A stretch of 64,000 bases of DNA, from NCBI GenBank assembly GCA_001953215.1, contig CP019169.1, positions 1,984,001 through 2,048,000 of the forward strand. Direction: 5' to 3'. The stretch comes from Betaproteobacteria bacterium GR16-43. GTDB lineage: Bacteria; Pseudomonadota; Gammaproteobacteria; Burkholderiales; Usitatibacteraceae. Of the stretch, positions 32,227 through 40,943 are shown in pieces. The notes below the pieces were generated by a model. The model had not been told where the DNA came from and made no database searches. It saw nothing but the letters and a program-made list of their open reading frames with translations. The first letter of the stretch is position 1. Every line of letters begins with the position of its first letter. The translations under genes were made by a program, and so were the position numbers.

Positions 32227-33719
32227 GCGCGGCACCCTCCGGTCCGGTCGACCTCCTCGTCGTCGGGGGCGGCATCAACGGCGCCGGCATCGCGCGCGAC
32301 GCGGCCGGCCGCGGGCTGAGCGTCACGTTGGTGGAGCAGGGCGACCTCGCTTCGGCGACCAGCTCGTGGAGCTCCAAGCTGATCCACGGCGGCCTGCGCT
32401 ACCTCGAGCAGTACGAGTTCCGCCTGGTGCGCGAGGCGCTCCAGGAGCGCGAGGTGCTGCTGAAACTCGCCCCGCACCTCATCCGCCCGCTGCTCTTCGT
32501 GCTCCCCCACGACGCGAGCATGCGGCCGGCGTGGATGATCCGCATGGGCATGTGGCTCTACGACCACCTGGGCGGGCGCATCACGCTGCCCGGGTCGATG
32601 CGCGTGTCCTTCCCGCACGTCGAATACAGCGCCGGCCTGAAGGGCGATTTCCGTTCGGGCTTCGTGTACTCCGATTGCCGCGTCGACGATTCGCGCCTCA
32701 CGCTGCTGAACGCGGTGGCGGCGCGGGAAGAGGGCGCGTCCATCCACACCCGCACGCGCTTCCTCGAGGCGAAGCGCGAAGGCGGCCTCTGGCACGCGAC
32801 GATCGAGGACGTGGCCACCGGCACGCGCCGTTCGGTGCAGGCCAAGGGACTGGTGAACGCCGCCGGCCCGTGGGTCGCCAACGTGCTCGACCGCATTCCC
32901 GACGACAAGATCACCGCGAAGGTGCGCCTGGTGAAGGGCAGCCACATCGTCGTGCCGCAGGTCCACTCGCGCGGCCACGCGCTCATCCTGCAGAACGCCG
33001 ACGACCGCGTCGTGTTCGTGATCCCGTACGAAGGCAAGTACAGCCTCGTGGGCACGACCGACATCGCGGTCGGCCGCATCGAGGATGCCGCGGCGATCAC
33101 CGCGGACGAGACCCAATACCTGCTCGACGCGGTGAACCGCTTCCTCGCCAGGCCGCTCGCGAAGGACGACGTCGTGTGGAGCTACGCGGGCGTGCGCCCG
33201 CTCTACGACGACGGCTCGGCCAACCCTTCCGAAGTCACGCGCGACTACGTGCTCAAGGTCGACCACGAGGCCGGCCAGGTCCCGCTGCTGTCGATCTTCG
33301 GCGGCAAGATCACCACGTATCGCCGCCTGGCCGAGGAAGCGCTCGGGAAGCTGGGCCCGTTCTTTCCCGGCATGAAAGGGGCGTGGACCGGGACGAAGCC
33401 GCTGCCGGGCGGCGACGTCGGGCACTTCAACGGTTTCCGCGACCGGATGCACGCCAGGTATCCGGGCCTGCCACGCGACGTGCTCGAAGGCTTCGTGCGC
33501 CGCCACGGAAGCCGCGCCCCCGCCGCGATCGGCGAAGCCGCCACGTTCGAGGACCTCGGCACGCATTTCGGCGCCGGCCTCACCCAGCGCGAAATCGACT
33601 ACTTCCGGCGCGAGGAATGGGCACTCACCGCCGAGGACGTGCTCTGGCGCCGGACCAAGGCCGGGCTGCACATGGATGCGGCCCAGCGCGAGGCCGTGGC
33701 GCGCTACCTGGGCGCATGA
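32223..33719 (+). CDS. glpD: Glycerol-3-phosphate dehydrogenase, FAD-dependent, respiratory
   Basis: GlpD oxidises glycerol-3-phosphate to dihydroxyacetone phosphate at the inner membrane and gives electrons to quinone. The 498-residue protein has the FAD loop VVGGGINGAGIARDAAGRG at its N-terminus, SSWSSKLIHGGLRYLEQYEF, YEGKYSLVGTTD, and FGGKITTYRRLAEEAL, all diagnostic. It is embedded between a NUDIX and a HAD gene with four-base overlaps on both sides. It therefore appears to share a message with complex I, which feeds the same quinone pool. Confidence 0.96.
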   Translation: MSAAPSGPVDLLVVGGGINGAGIARDAAGRGLSVTLVEQGDLASATSSWSSKLIHGGLRYLEQYEFRLVREALQEREVLLKLAPHLIRPLLFVLPHDASMRPAWMIRMGMWLYDHLGGRITLPGSMRVSFPHVEYSAGLKGDFRSGFVYSDCRVDDSRLTLLNAVAAREEGASIHTRTRFLEAKREGGLWHATIEDVATGTRRSVQAKGLVNAAGPWVANVLDRIPDDKITAKVRLVKGSHIVVPQVHSRGHALILQNADDRVVFVIPYEGKYSLVGTTDIAVGRIEDAAAITADETQYLLDAVNRFLARPLAKDDVVWSYAGVRPLYDDGSANPSEVTRDYVLKVDHEAGQVPLLSIFGGKITTYRRLAEEALGKLGPFFPGMKGAWTGTKPLPGGDVGHFNGFRDRMHARYPGLPRDVLEGFVRRHGSRAPAAIGEAATFEDLGTHFGAGLTQREIDYFRREEWALTAEDVLWRRTKAGLHMDAAQREAVARYLGA

Positions 33720-34525
33720 GCGGCTCGCCGATGCGCCCGCTCGCCGAGTTTCCCCTCGAAGCACGGCGCGCGATCCGCGGCGTCCTCACCGATATCGACG
33801 ACACCCTCACCACGCACGGCCGCCTGCTGCCCGAGGCGTACGCGGCGCTCGCGAGCCTGCGCGAGGCGGGCCTGCTGGTGATCCCCGTCACCGGCCGCCC
33901 AGCGGGCTGGTGCGACCACATCGCGCGCATGTGGCCCGTGGACGCGGTCGTGGGCGAAAACGGCGCCTTCTGGTTCCGCCGCGAGGCCCGCGCGAAGAAG
34001 TTCACCAAGCGCTACGTGATCGGCGGCGCCGAGCGCCTGAAGCGCTCCGAGAGGCTCGAGGCCATCGCCCAGCGCGTGCTGCGCGAAGTGCCGGGCAGTG
34101 CCATCGCCTCGGACCAGGCCTACCGCGAAGCCGACCTCGCGATCGATTTCTGCGAGGACGTCCCGGCCTTGCCGCGCGAGGCGGTCCAGCGCATCGTCTC
34201 GGTCATGGAGTCGGAAGGCCTGACCGCCAAGGTGAGCTCGATCCACGTGAACGGGTGGTTCGGCGGCTACGACAAGCTGTCATCGTCGCGCCTCATGATG
34301 CGCGAGGAATTCGGGGTGGACCTCGACCGGGAGGCGGGGCGCTTCGTGTTCGCGGGCGATTCGCCCAACGACCAGCCCATGTTCAGGTTCTTCCCGCATG
34401 CTGTGGGCGTGGCGAACGTGCGCGCGATGGCGGACCTGATGGACGACCTGCCCGCGTGGATCACGCCCTCGGAGGGTTCGGCGGGTTTCGCCGAGCTGGC
34501 ACAGGCGCTGCTCGCGGCGCGATAA
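33716..34525 (+). CDS. HAD-IIB family hydrolase (Cof/sugar-phosphatase type)
   Basis: A 269-residue haloacid-dehalogenase-type phosphatase. Motif I is LTDIDDTLT, with nucleophile Asp26 and acid/base Asp28. Motif II lies in VIPVTGRP, and motif IV is FAGDSPNDQPMF. A type IIB cap between them resembles the Cof and mannosyl-3-phosphoglycerate phosphatase group. The substrate is not predictable, though a sugar or polyol phosphate would suit the neighbour glpD. ATG 33716 overlaps glpD by four bases; ATG 33731 is an alternative. Confidence 0.85.
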   Translation: MSGSPMRPLAEFPLEARRAIRGVLTDIDDTLTTHGRLLPEAYAALASLREAGLLVIPVTGRPAGWCDHIARMWPVDAVVGENGAFWFRREARAKKFTKRYVIGGAERLKRSERLEAIAQRVLREVPGSAIASDQAYREADLAIDFCEDVPALPREAVQRIVSVMESEGLTAKVSSIHVNGWFGGYDKLSSSRLMMREEFGVDLDREAGRFVFAGDSPNDQPMFRFFPHAVGVANVRAMADLMDDLPAWITPSEGSAGFAELAQALLAAR

Positions 34526-34534
34526 GGAGAACCC

Positions 34535-35503
34535 ATGCTCGTCAACTGCTGCGCATACCAGAACGGCAAGCGGATCGCCGACATCCGCAAGGAAGAGATC
34601 TCCGACTACGTGCACCGCCCGGACACGTTCGTGTGGGTCGCGCTCTACGAGCCCACCGACCAGGAGATCGACGAGATGGCGACGCAGTTCAACCTGCACC
34701 CGCTCGCCGTCGAGGACGCGCGCCACGGCCACCAGCGGCCCAAGGTGGAGGAGTGGGGCGACCAGCTCTTCGCCGTGCTGCACGTGGTGGAGATGGCGGG
34801 CGCCGAGATCAATACCGGCGAGGTGGAGATCTTCGTCGGCCCCAACTTCGTGCTTTCCATCCGCCGCGGTACCGAGGTCGGCTTCCAGGCGGTGCGCGAG
34901 CGCGCCGAGCGCGAGCCGGAGCTGCTGAAGAACGGCTCGGGGTTCGTCTTCTACGCGCTCATCGACAACATCGTCGACCGCTACTTCCCGGTGGTGGATT
35001 TCCTCGAGGGCCAGCTGGAGAAGATCGAGGAGCGCATCTTCAAGGACGGGACCTCGCCGCGCGCGAACATCGAGTCGCTCTACGACCTGAAGGGCCACGG
35101 CATGGTGCTGCGCCACGCGGTCGAGCCGCTGATCGAGGCGATCCACAAGCTCTACGGCGGGCGCGTGCCGCAGGTGTGCGCGGGGACGCAGGCCTACTTC
35201 CGCGACGTCTACGACCACCTGCTGCGCGTCTCCACGCAACTGGACGGGCTGCGCGACATGGTGGTGACCGCGATGTCGGTGAACCTCGCGATGATCACGC
35301 TCGAGGACAACAAGGTCACCAAGCGGCTCGCGTCGTATGCCGCGTTGATCGCGGTGCCCACGCTCGTGGCCGGCATCTACGGCATGAACTTCAAGAACAT
35401 GCCCGAACTGGAGTGGACGTGGGGCTACCCCATGGCGCTTTCGGTGATGGCCGTCGCGGACATCTGGATCTATCGCAGGCTGCGCGCCGCCGGGTGGATC
35501 TAG
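34535..35503 (+). CDS. corA: Magnesium/cobalt transporter CorA family
   Basis: A 322-residue CorA-type channel: a large cytosolic domain, then two C-terminal membrane helices, with the signature YGMNF at about residue 281-285 preceding the short loop KNMPELEW. The N-terminal part contains LHPLAVEDARHGHQRPKVEE, typical of the family. A good AAGGAGA ribosome-binding site lies just before ATG 34535. It is the last rightward gene before the inverted repeat at 35515. Confidence 0.94.
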   Translation: MLVNCCAYQNGKRIADIRKEEISDYVHRPDTFVWVALYEPTDQEIDEMATQFNLHPLAVEDARHGHQRPKVEEWGDQLFAVLHVVEMAGAEINTGEVEIFVGPNFVLSIRRGTEVGFQAVRERAEREPELLKNGSGFVFYALIDNIVDRYFPVVDFLEGQLEKIEERIFKDGTSPRANIESLYDLKGHGMVLRHAVEPLIEAIHKLYGGRVPQVCAGTQAYFRDVYDHLLRVSTQLDGLRDMVVTAMSVNLAMITLEDNKVTKRLASYAALIAVPTLVAGIYGMNFKNMPELEWTWGYPMALSVMAVADIWIYRRLRAAGWI

Positions 35504-35514
35504 GCTCGCGCCTT

Positions 35515-35726
35515 CGGCGCACCAAGGCGAAAGGCGCTCTCCGCAGATAAACGCAGGTAAACGCCGATGAATTCCTCAAGCAAACACAGCTTTGGGGTGG
35601 CGCCTGCGAGACTCGGCAGTGTTGTAAGTGACGCCGACATTCCGAGCCCAGATGCGATTGCTTGAGGAGATCATCGGCGTTTACCTGCGTTTATCTGCGG
35701 AGGACGCCTTTCGCAGTAACGCGCCG
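35515..35726. repeat. Long inverted repeat (palindromic element) between corA and the sensor-kinase gene
   Basis: Arms of 69 bases at 35515-35583 and 35658-35726 are reverse complements. The inner 53 bases (35531-35583 against 35658-35710) differ at only four positions; the outer part has a seven-base mismatch block. The centre (35584-35657) is 74 bases and not symmetric. Arm units such as CAGATAAACGCAGGTAAACGC resemble, in layout, the carA-carB repeat at 2236-2324. No reading frame of its own was recognised, so a MITE-like or REP-like non-autonomous element is possible. Confidence 0.85.
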
Positions 35727-35734
35727 AAAGCGCC

Positions 35735-37906
35735 CTACTTCTCGTCGGGCAACTTGCCCAGGGCGGCGAGCGCCGCCTGGAGGTGGTCCTTGTTGAACGG
35801 CTTGCCGAGCGTCGCGTTGTAGCCCTCGGCCTTGCGCGCCTCGCTCCAGGCCGGCGAATGCTCGACCGAGCAGGCGATGAAGTGCACCTTCTCGCCGTCC
35901 CTCTGGATCGCCGCACGCAGGCCCGCGAGGCCCTCGGCGCCGGCGAGGCCCGCGACGGCGGGGTCCACCAGCACCAGGTCGTAGAAATCCTGCTCGAGGG
36001 CGGCCGCGGCTTCGTCGCGGTCCTGCGCGGCGACCACGTTGCAATCGCGCTTCGAGAGGATGTGCGACACGAGGATCTGGCTGTCGCGGTTCGCGTCCAC
36101 CAGCAGGAGCGTGGCGCCCTTCCTCTGTTCACGGAGCGAATGCCGCGTGACCAGCGTGGGCGTCTCGTCGGAATCCACCGACGCGCCGGTCACCGCCTTG
36201 ATCGCCTCGTTCAGCTGGTGGTCGCCGATCGGGTAGCGCATGTACGCCGAGATGCCGTTCTCGCGGCACGCGATCGCATCGCCGGGCTTGCCGCGCGTGG
36301 CGAGCATCATGAGGATCGTGCCGCCGAGCGTGCGGTGGTGCTTCACGCGGAACGCGAGCATGAAGCCGTCCTGCCCCGGAAGCTGGTCGGAGAGGATGAC
36401 CAGCGGCACGCCCGCGGACTCCTCGTGCATGCGCTCCAGGAGCTTCAACGCCATCTCGGGGTTGTCGGCCTCCAGCGGCACCATGCGCCAGCCGCGCAGC
36501 ACGTTGGACAGCGCCAGGCGCTGCTCGGAGTCCGACGAGACGATGAGCACCGAGAGTCCCACCACGGACGCGAACGTGGGCCGGCGCGGGGCGGCGGGCG
36601 CCGGCAGCACCGGGAACTCGATCGTGAACGCGTAGATCTCGCCGCCGGGACGCGACGAGATGGCGAGCTTGCCGCCCATCGCGATCACCATGAACTTCGC
36701 CACCGCCACGCCCATGCCGCCCTCGGGCGAGTAGCGCGGGATCGGCTTGTCGGCGCCGTCGACCGCGGCCGAGACCCCGAAGGAAAGCTGGATTCCCGAT
36801 TCCGTCACGTACTCCGGCGTGATGTGCAGCGTGACTTCGGCGCCGGGCACGAGCTGGAAGGCGTTGTCGAGGAGGTTCTTCAGCAGCAGCTGGAGGCGCT
36901 CGACGTCGCCCTCGAGCGTGTCGACCACGTCCTGCTCGACGCGCACGCGCAGGCGGCAGCCGCGTTCCTCGGCCTCGCCGGCCACGCGCTTCACGAGGTC
37001 CGCGAGCGCGGAGCGCAGGCGGAATTCCACCTTGTTCAGGACGAGGCCGCCGGAGACGTTGGAGAAATCCACCAGGTCGCCGATCGCGGCCATGGCGATC
37101 TCGGTGGACCCGCGGATGCGCGCGAAGTGGTCGATCAGCACCGGGTCGAATTCCATTTCCTGCGCGCGGATGGTGATGGCCGACATGCCTTCCAGCGCCA
37201 CCGAGAGCTCCTCGCCGATCTTCTCGATCAGCGCGATTTCCGATGCGCTCTTCTCCGGGTGCGGGTCGGCGGCGTCGACGGCCGGCAGCCAGAGGGCGCC
37301 CGCGTCGCCTTCATCCACCACGATGGTCTGGCGCTTGAAGTCCTTGCGCTTGCGCTTGGACTTCGACAGGACCTCCTTCGCGGGCAGGCCCATCAGCGAC
37401 TGCGGCGCGGAATCGGTTCCGATGTAGCGGCAGAACGCCTCCGTCACGAGCTCGATCTCGCCCTGCGCGTTCTCGATCATCACCGCGATGGAGGAGGCGT
37501 CCGCGATCGCGAAGAGGCGCGCCGCGAAGAGGTTCAGCGTGGTCTCGGTCTCGCGTTGCGCGTCGATGTCCTGCAGCGAGACGATCACCTCGACCGGGCG
37601 TTCGCGCGCGTCCTGGGGCGGCGTGAAGGTGGCTTGCACCCAGCGTGGCGGGTCGCCGGCCACGCGCGCCTCGATCACGGCGTTGGCCGACTTGCCCTCG
37701 GAGATGCGCTGCAGCGATTGCTGGATGCGCTTCTGGTCCGCGGCCTCGAAGATCGAGGCGAGCGGCACGCCGCCCAGCTCGCGCGCGCCCTTGCCGGCCA
37801 TCTGCGCGAAGGCCCCGTTCGCGAACGTAACGGCGCCCCGGGGATCGGCCACGGCGACCGCAATCCGGAGCGACTCGACGACGCGCTTGAAATCCTCGAG
37901 GGGCAT
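35735..37906 (-). CDS. Hybrid sensor-kinase-like protein with degenerate kinase core (PAS-PAS-HisKA*-HATPase*-REC*-REC)
   Basis: A 723-residue soluble protein. Two PAS-like domains span about 1-115 and 120-190. The dimerisation segment at about 226-300 aligns with HisKA, but the phosphoacceptor position is Glu232 (GEELSVAL where kinases have SHELRTPL). The ATPase-like region (about 330-432) keeps an N-box (NLLDNAF) and GGMGVAVAKFMV but lacks the aspartate-glycine G1 box. The first receiver (about 451-570) has Ser457-Ser458 and Ser506 at the acidic and phosphoacceptor positions and Tyr558 for the lysine. The second receiver (about 598-718) keeps Asp604, Asp648 and Lys702. It is probably a pseudokinase scaffold with one working receiver. 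It follows pgi by 12 bases. Confidence 0.8.
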   Translation of the reverse strand: MPLEDFKRVVESLRIAVAVADPRGAVTFANGAFAQMAGKGARELGGVPLASIFEAADQKRIQQSLQRISEGKSANAVIEARVAGDPPRWVQATFTPPQDARERPVEVIVSLQDIDAQRETETTLNLFAARLFAIADASSIAVMIENAQGEIELVTEAFCRYIGTDSAPQSLMGLPAKEVLSKSKRKRKDFKRQTIVVDEGDAGALWLPAVDAADPHPEKSASEIALIEKIGEELSVALEGMSAITIRAQEMEFDPVLIDHFARIRGSTEIAMAAIGDLVDFSNVSGGLVLNKVEFRLRSALADLVKRVAGEAEERGCRLRVRVEQDVVDTLEGDVERLQLLLKNLLDNAFQLVPGAEVTLHITPEYVTESGIQLSFGVSAAVDGADKPIPRYSPEGGMGVAVAKFMVIAMGGKLAISSRPGGEIYAFTIEFPVLPAPAAPRRPTFASVVGLSVLIVSSDSEQRLALSNVLRGWRMVPLEADNPEMALKLLERMHEESAGVPLVILSDQLPGQDGFMLAFRVKHHRTLGGTILMMLATRGKPGDAIACRENGISAYMRYPIGDHQLNEAIKAVTGASVDSDETPTLVTRHSLREQRKGATLLLVDANRDSQILVSHILSKRDCNVVAAQDRDEAAAALEQDFYDLVLVDPAVAGLAGAEGLAGLRAAIQRDGEKVHFIACSVEHSPAWSEARKAEGYNATLGKPFNKDHLQAALAALGKLPDEK

Positions 37907-37918
37907 GGGGAGGCTAGG

Positions 37919-39493
37919 CTATTCGCTTTGCTGGAGCTTGTGAATGATGGCGAGCAGGTGGCGCGTGGCCGGGTCCGGGGCTTCCCCCGATCCACGGGCC
38001 GCGGGCAGGATCGCGCCGGCAATGCGCTTGCCGAGTTCCACGCCCCACTGGTCGAATGAGTTGATGCCCCACAACGCGCCCTCGGCGAAGACCTTGTGCT
38101 CGTAGAGCGCGAGCAGCGAACCCAGATGATACGGGTCCAGCGCGGGCAGCACGACCGTGGTGCTGGCGCGGCCGCCCGGGCACGTGATCCAGGGCTCCTT
38201 CGCCTCGACGCCGTTCATCAGCGCCTCGGACTGGGCGGCGGCATGCGCCACGAGGCGCGCATGGCGGTCTCCATCGGTGCCCATCGGCCGGGCGACGACG
38301 ACGAAATCGGTGGACACGGCATCCGTGCCCTGGTGCAGCCATTGGTGGAACGCATGCTGGCCCGGCGTGCCCTCGCCGCCCACGACGACGGGCGCCGTCG
38401 CGAAATCGACCGTGCGGCCTTCGAGGTCCACGCGCTTGCCGTTGGACTCCATCTCGAGCGCCTGCACATAGGGCGGCAGCCCCGCGAGGCGTGCGCCGTA
38501 GGGCAGCACGGCATGGCTCGCGCAGCCGAGGGCGTTGCGGTTCCAGATCGCGAAGAGTGCCAGCAGCGCCGGGGCGTTGCGCTCGAGCGGCGTGGAGCGG
38601 AATTCGAGGTCCACCGCGTGCGCGCCGGCGAGCAGCCGCTCGAAGGCGGGCATGCCGATCGCGATGGCCACGGGCAATCCCACTTCGCTCCACAGCGAGA
38701 AGCGGCCCCCGACCCACTCGGGAAACGCGAACACGTTGCACGCGGGGAAGCCCCAGGCGGTCGCGCGCTCGGGATGCGCGGTGGCGGCGACGAAGTGGCG
38801 CTCCACGGCGGCGGCGCCCACGCGCTGCCCGACCCACGCTCGGGCCGCAGCCGCATTGGCCATGGTCTCTTCCGTCGTGAAAGTCTTCGAGACCACCACG
38901 AAGAGCGTGGCGGCCGGGTCGAGGCCGGCGATCGCATCGTCGAACTCGGCCGAGTCGAGGTTCTCGATGAAGCGGGCTTCGGGCCCGTCGGAGGCGCTGC
39001 GCAGCGCTCGCGCCGCGAGCTTCGGGCCCAGGCTCGAGCCGCCGACGCCCAGGCCCACGACGGTGCGAATCCGCTCCCCCGTCGCCCCGCGCCAATGGCC
39101 CTCGCGCACGGCCTGCGAGAAGACGCGCATGCGTTCGCGCGCGCGATGGATTTCCGGCCGTACCGCGACGCCGTCGATCGAGACGTTTTCGTCGCCGCGC
39201 AGGGCCATGTGCAGCGCGGCGCGGTCCTCGGTCACGTTTACGTGCGCACCCGAGAAGAGGCGCTCGATCGACTCGGCCAGGCCACGCTCTCGCGCGAGGG
39301 CACAGAGGCCCGCCAGGGTCTCGGCATTCGCACGCTGCTTGGAGAAATCGAGGACCAGCTCGGCGCAGGTGACGGTGAGCTTCTCGCCGCGCGCGGCGTC
39401 ATCGCGCCACAACTCCCGGGCGGTTTTCCCGCCCAGGTCGTCACGGTGCGCCAGCAGTCGCTGCCAGGCGGGGGAGGCGGAAAACGGGGTCAC
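37919..39493 (-). CDS. pgi: Glucose-6-phosphate isomerase
   Basis: Pgi interconverts glucose-6-phosphate and fructose-6-phosphate. The 524-residue protein has VGLGVGGSSLGPKL, FVVVSKTFTTEETMANA, GGRFSLWSEVGLP (the standard signature) and GINSFDQWGVELGKRIA near the C-terminus with the catalytic lysine region. The start is GTG 39493. TAGAAT lies six bases before it and no Shine-Dalgarno sequence is visible, so the transcript may be leaderless. The degenerate sensor-kinase gene follows on the same strand and is probably co-transcribed. Confidence 0.95.
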   Translation of the reverse strand: MTPFSASPAWQRLLAHRDDLGGKTARELWRDDAARGEKLTVTCAELVLDFSKQRANAETLAGLCALARERGLAESIERLFSGAHVNVTEDRAALHMALRGDENVSIDGVAVRPEIHRARERMRVFSQAVREGHWRGATGERIRTVVGLGVGGSSLGPKLAARALRSASDGPEARFIENLDSAEFDDAIAGLDPAATLFVVVSKTFTTEETMANAAAARAWVGQRVGAAAVERHFVAATAHPERATAWGFPACNVFAFPEWVGGRFSLWSEVGLPVAIAIGMPAFERLLAGAHAVDLEFRSTPLERNAPALLALFAIWNRNALGCASHAVLPYGARLAGLPPYVQALEMESNGKRVDLEGRTVDFATAPVVVGGEGTPGQHAFHQWLHQGTDAVSTDFVVVARPMGTDGDRHARLVAHAAAQSEALMNGVEAKEPWITCPGGRASTTVVLPALDPYHLGSLLALYEHKVFAEGALWGINSFDQWGVELGKRIAGAILPAARGSGEAPDPATRHLLAIIHKLQQSE

Positions 39494-39518
39494 ACCCCAA
39501 TTCTACCCAAGGGACAGC

Positions 39519-40385
39519 CTATCCAAGCGCAAGGCCCGAGATTCCCAGCACCATGCCGAGGGCGGCGATCGCCCGCCGGGTGAGGTCGCCCTCGCGCAGC
39601 AGGTGGGCGCCCATCAGGGCGGCGAACAGGATCGAGACCTCGCGCGCCGGGGCGACCAGGCTCACGGGCGTGAACACCATCGCGGTCAGCACGAGGATGT
39701 AGGAGAGCGGCGAGAGGCCGGCGATCGCGAGCACCGTGGATCGCTTGTCGCGCCACGCCTCGGCCATCGCCTCGGGCGAGCGGCGCCGCGTGAGCGGCAC
39801 GATGACCAGGCAGCGGAAGAAGTTGCATCCCCAGTCGTAGACCAGCGGCGGCACCAGCCAGGCGGCCACGCTCCACTTGTCGGTGAGCGTGTAGACCGCG
39901 ATCGTGCAGCCCGTGAGCAGCGCGAAACCGACCGCGCGCCGGGCCTCGCTCTTGTGCCACTTGAGCGGATTGCCCGTGAGCAGCATCGCCGAGGCGCCGA
40001 TCAACACCGCGCCGGCGAGCGCCACGGGGCCGGGTCGCTCCCCCAGGACCGCGATCGCGAAAAGGATCGTGAGCAGCGGCCCGGTGGAGCGCGCCAGCGG
40101 GTAGACGATCGAGAGGTCGCCGCCGCTGCGGTAGGCGCGGTCGAGCAGCAGGAAGTAGGCGAGGTGGACCATGCCGCTCGCGAACATCAGCACCAGGTGC
40201 ATCCACTGGAACTGGTAGTGCTGGAGGATCGCGGCGCCCACCATGACCGGCAGGTAGATCACCAGCGACAGCAGGCACGACAGCGCGATCACGCCGCTGC
40301 CGCCACCGTTCTTCTTCAGGACGAAGTTCCAGCTTGCGTGGACAAAGGCCGAAACCAGAACGAGCAGGAGGGCAAGAAGCGACAT
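39519..40385 (-). CDS. EamA/DMT-superfamily transporter
   Basis: A 288-residue membrane protein with about ten hydrophobic helices in two repeated halves, typical of drug/metabolite transporters. The opening helix carries SAFVHASWNFVLKKN. Each half ends with a GERP- or LREG-type turn (AVLGERPGPVALAGAVLIG; GAHLLREGDLTRRAIAALG). The substrate is not predictable. A TAGAAT lies nine bases before the ATG. The palindromic element at 40405-40473 sits directly upstream of this promoter region. Confidence 0.85.
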   Translation of the reverse strand: MSLLALLLVLVSAFVHASWNFVLKKNGGGSGVIALSCLLSLVIYLPVMVGAAILQHYQFQWMHLVLMFASGMVHLAYFLLLDRAYRSGGDLSIVYPLARSTGPLLTILFAIAVLGERPGPVALAGAVLIGASAMLLTGNPLKWHKSEARRAVGFALLTGCTIAVYTLTDKWSVAAWLVPPLVYDWGCNFFRCLVIVPLTRRRSPEAMAEAWRDKRSTVLAIAGLSPLSYILVLTAMVFTPVSLVAPAREVSILFAALMGAHLLREGDLTRRAIAALGMVLGISGLALG

Positions 40386-40404
40386 GAAGCCGTCATTCTA
40401 GCCG

Positions 40405-40473
40405 TCAAATAACTGGGGTCAGACTCCCATTTTCCGCACCGCGGAAAATGGGAGTCTGACCCCAGTTATTTGA
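40405..40473. repeat. Perfect 33-bp-arm palindrome of the GGGTCAGAC family
   Basis: Arms at 40405-40437 and 40441-40473 are perfect reverse complements around a three-base centre (ACC). Each contains AACTGGGGTCAGACTCC or its complement. A small extra hairpin (CCCCGC/GCGGGG, 40474-40489) follows. It lies between the leftward lipoprotein gene and the leftward EamA gene. The same core recurs at 53713-53797 and as a remnant at 44408-44421. Confidence 0.95.
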
Positions 40474-40497
40474 CCCCGCGCCAGCGGGGTGCGACCG

Positions 40498-40812
40498 CTA
40501 CTTCGTGGTGACTTGCACCAGGTACTCACCGTTCTCGCAACGGCCGGCGGGTGCCGGGCCGGCGGCGACGCTGCCCTTCGCGAGCGGGTTGGCGAGCGTG
40601 CCGACCGACTTGCACGCGTCGCGCGAGGTGGCTTCCCAGTTGCAGAGCAGCGTGTCGCCCGTTTCGGAGAGCGAGCGCTTCCAGCAGTACATCGCGTTGC
40701 CGCCCGGGGCCGCCGCGACGTTGGTGGAACCGCCGCTCGACGACGTCTGGACGCCGGCGCAAGCGGAAAGGATCAGGGCCGCGGAAGCGGTGACGAGCAG
40801 CATGGCTTTCAT
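40498..40812 (-). CDS. Small secreted lipoprotein of unknown function
   Basis: A 104-residue protein with a lipoprotein signal: MKAMLLVTASAALILSAC, where LSAC is the lipobox, so Cys18 would be acylated. The mature part has a serine/glycine linker followed by four cysteines (CWKRS, LLCNWE, DACKSV, GRCENG) that could form two disulphides in the periplasm. AGGAG lies seven bases before ATG 40812, which selects it over a longer upstream frame. No family was recognised. Confidence 0.75.
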   Translation of the reverse strand: MKAMLLVTASAALILSACAGVQTSSSGGSTNVAAAPGGNAMYCWKRSLSETGDTLLCNWEATSRDACKSVGTLANPLAKGSVAAGPAPAGRCENGEYLVQVTTK

Positions 40813-40943
40813 GTTCGGTTCTCCTGGTGATCGGGGGGTTCCCGAGAGATGTTCCGAAAATGCTGCCAAAGCGTTCCAGCTCGCGTGTCACCAAAGATTT
40901 TAATTTGTCACCGCCTTGCCGTGACACGGCGGTGACACAAAGC

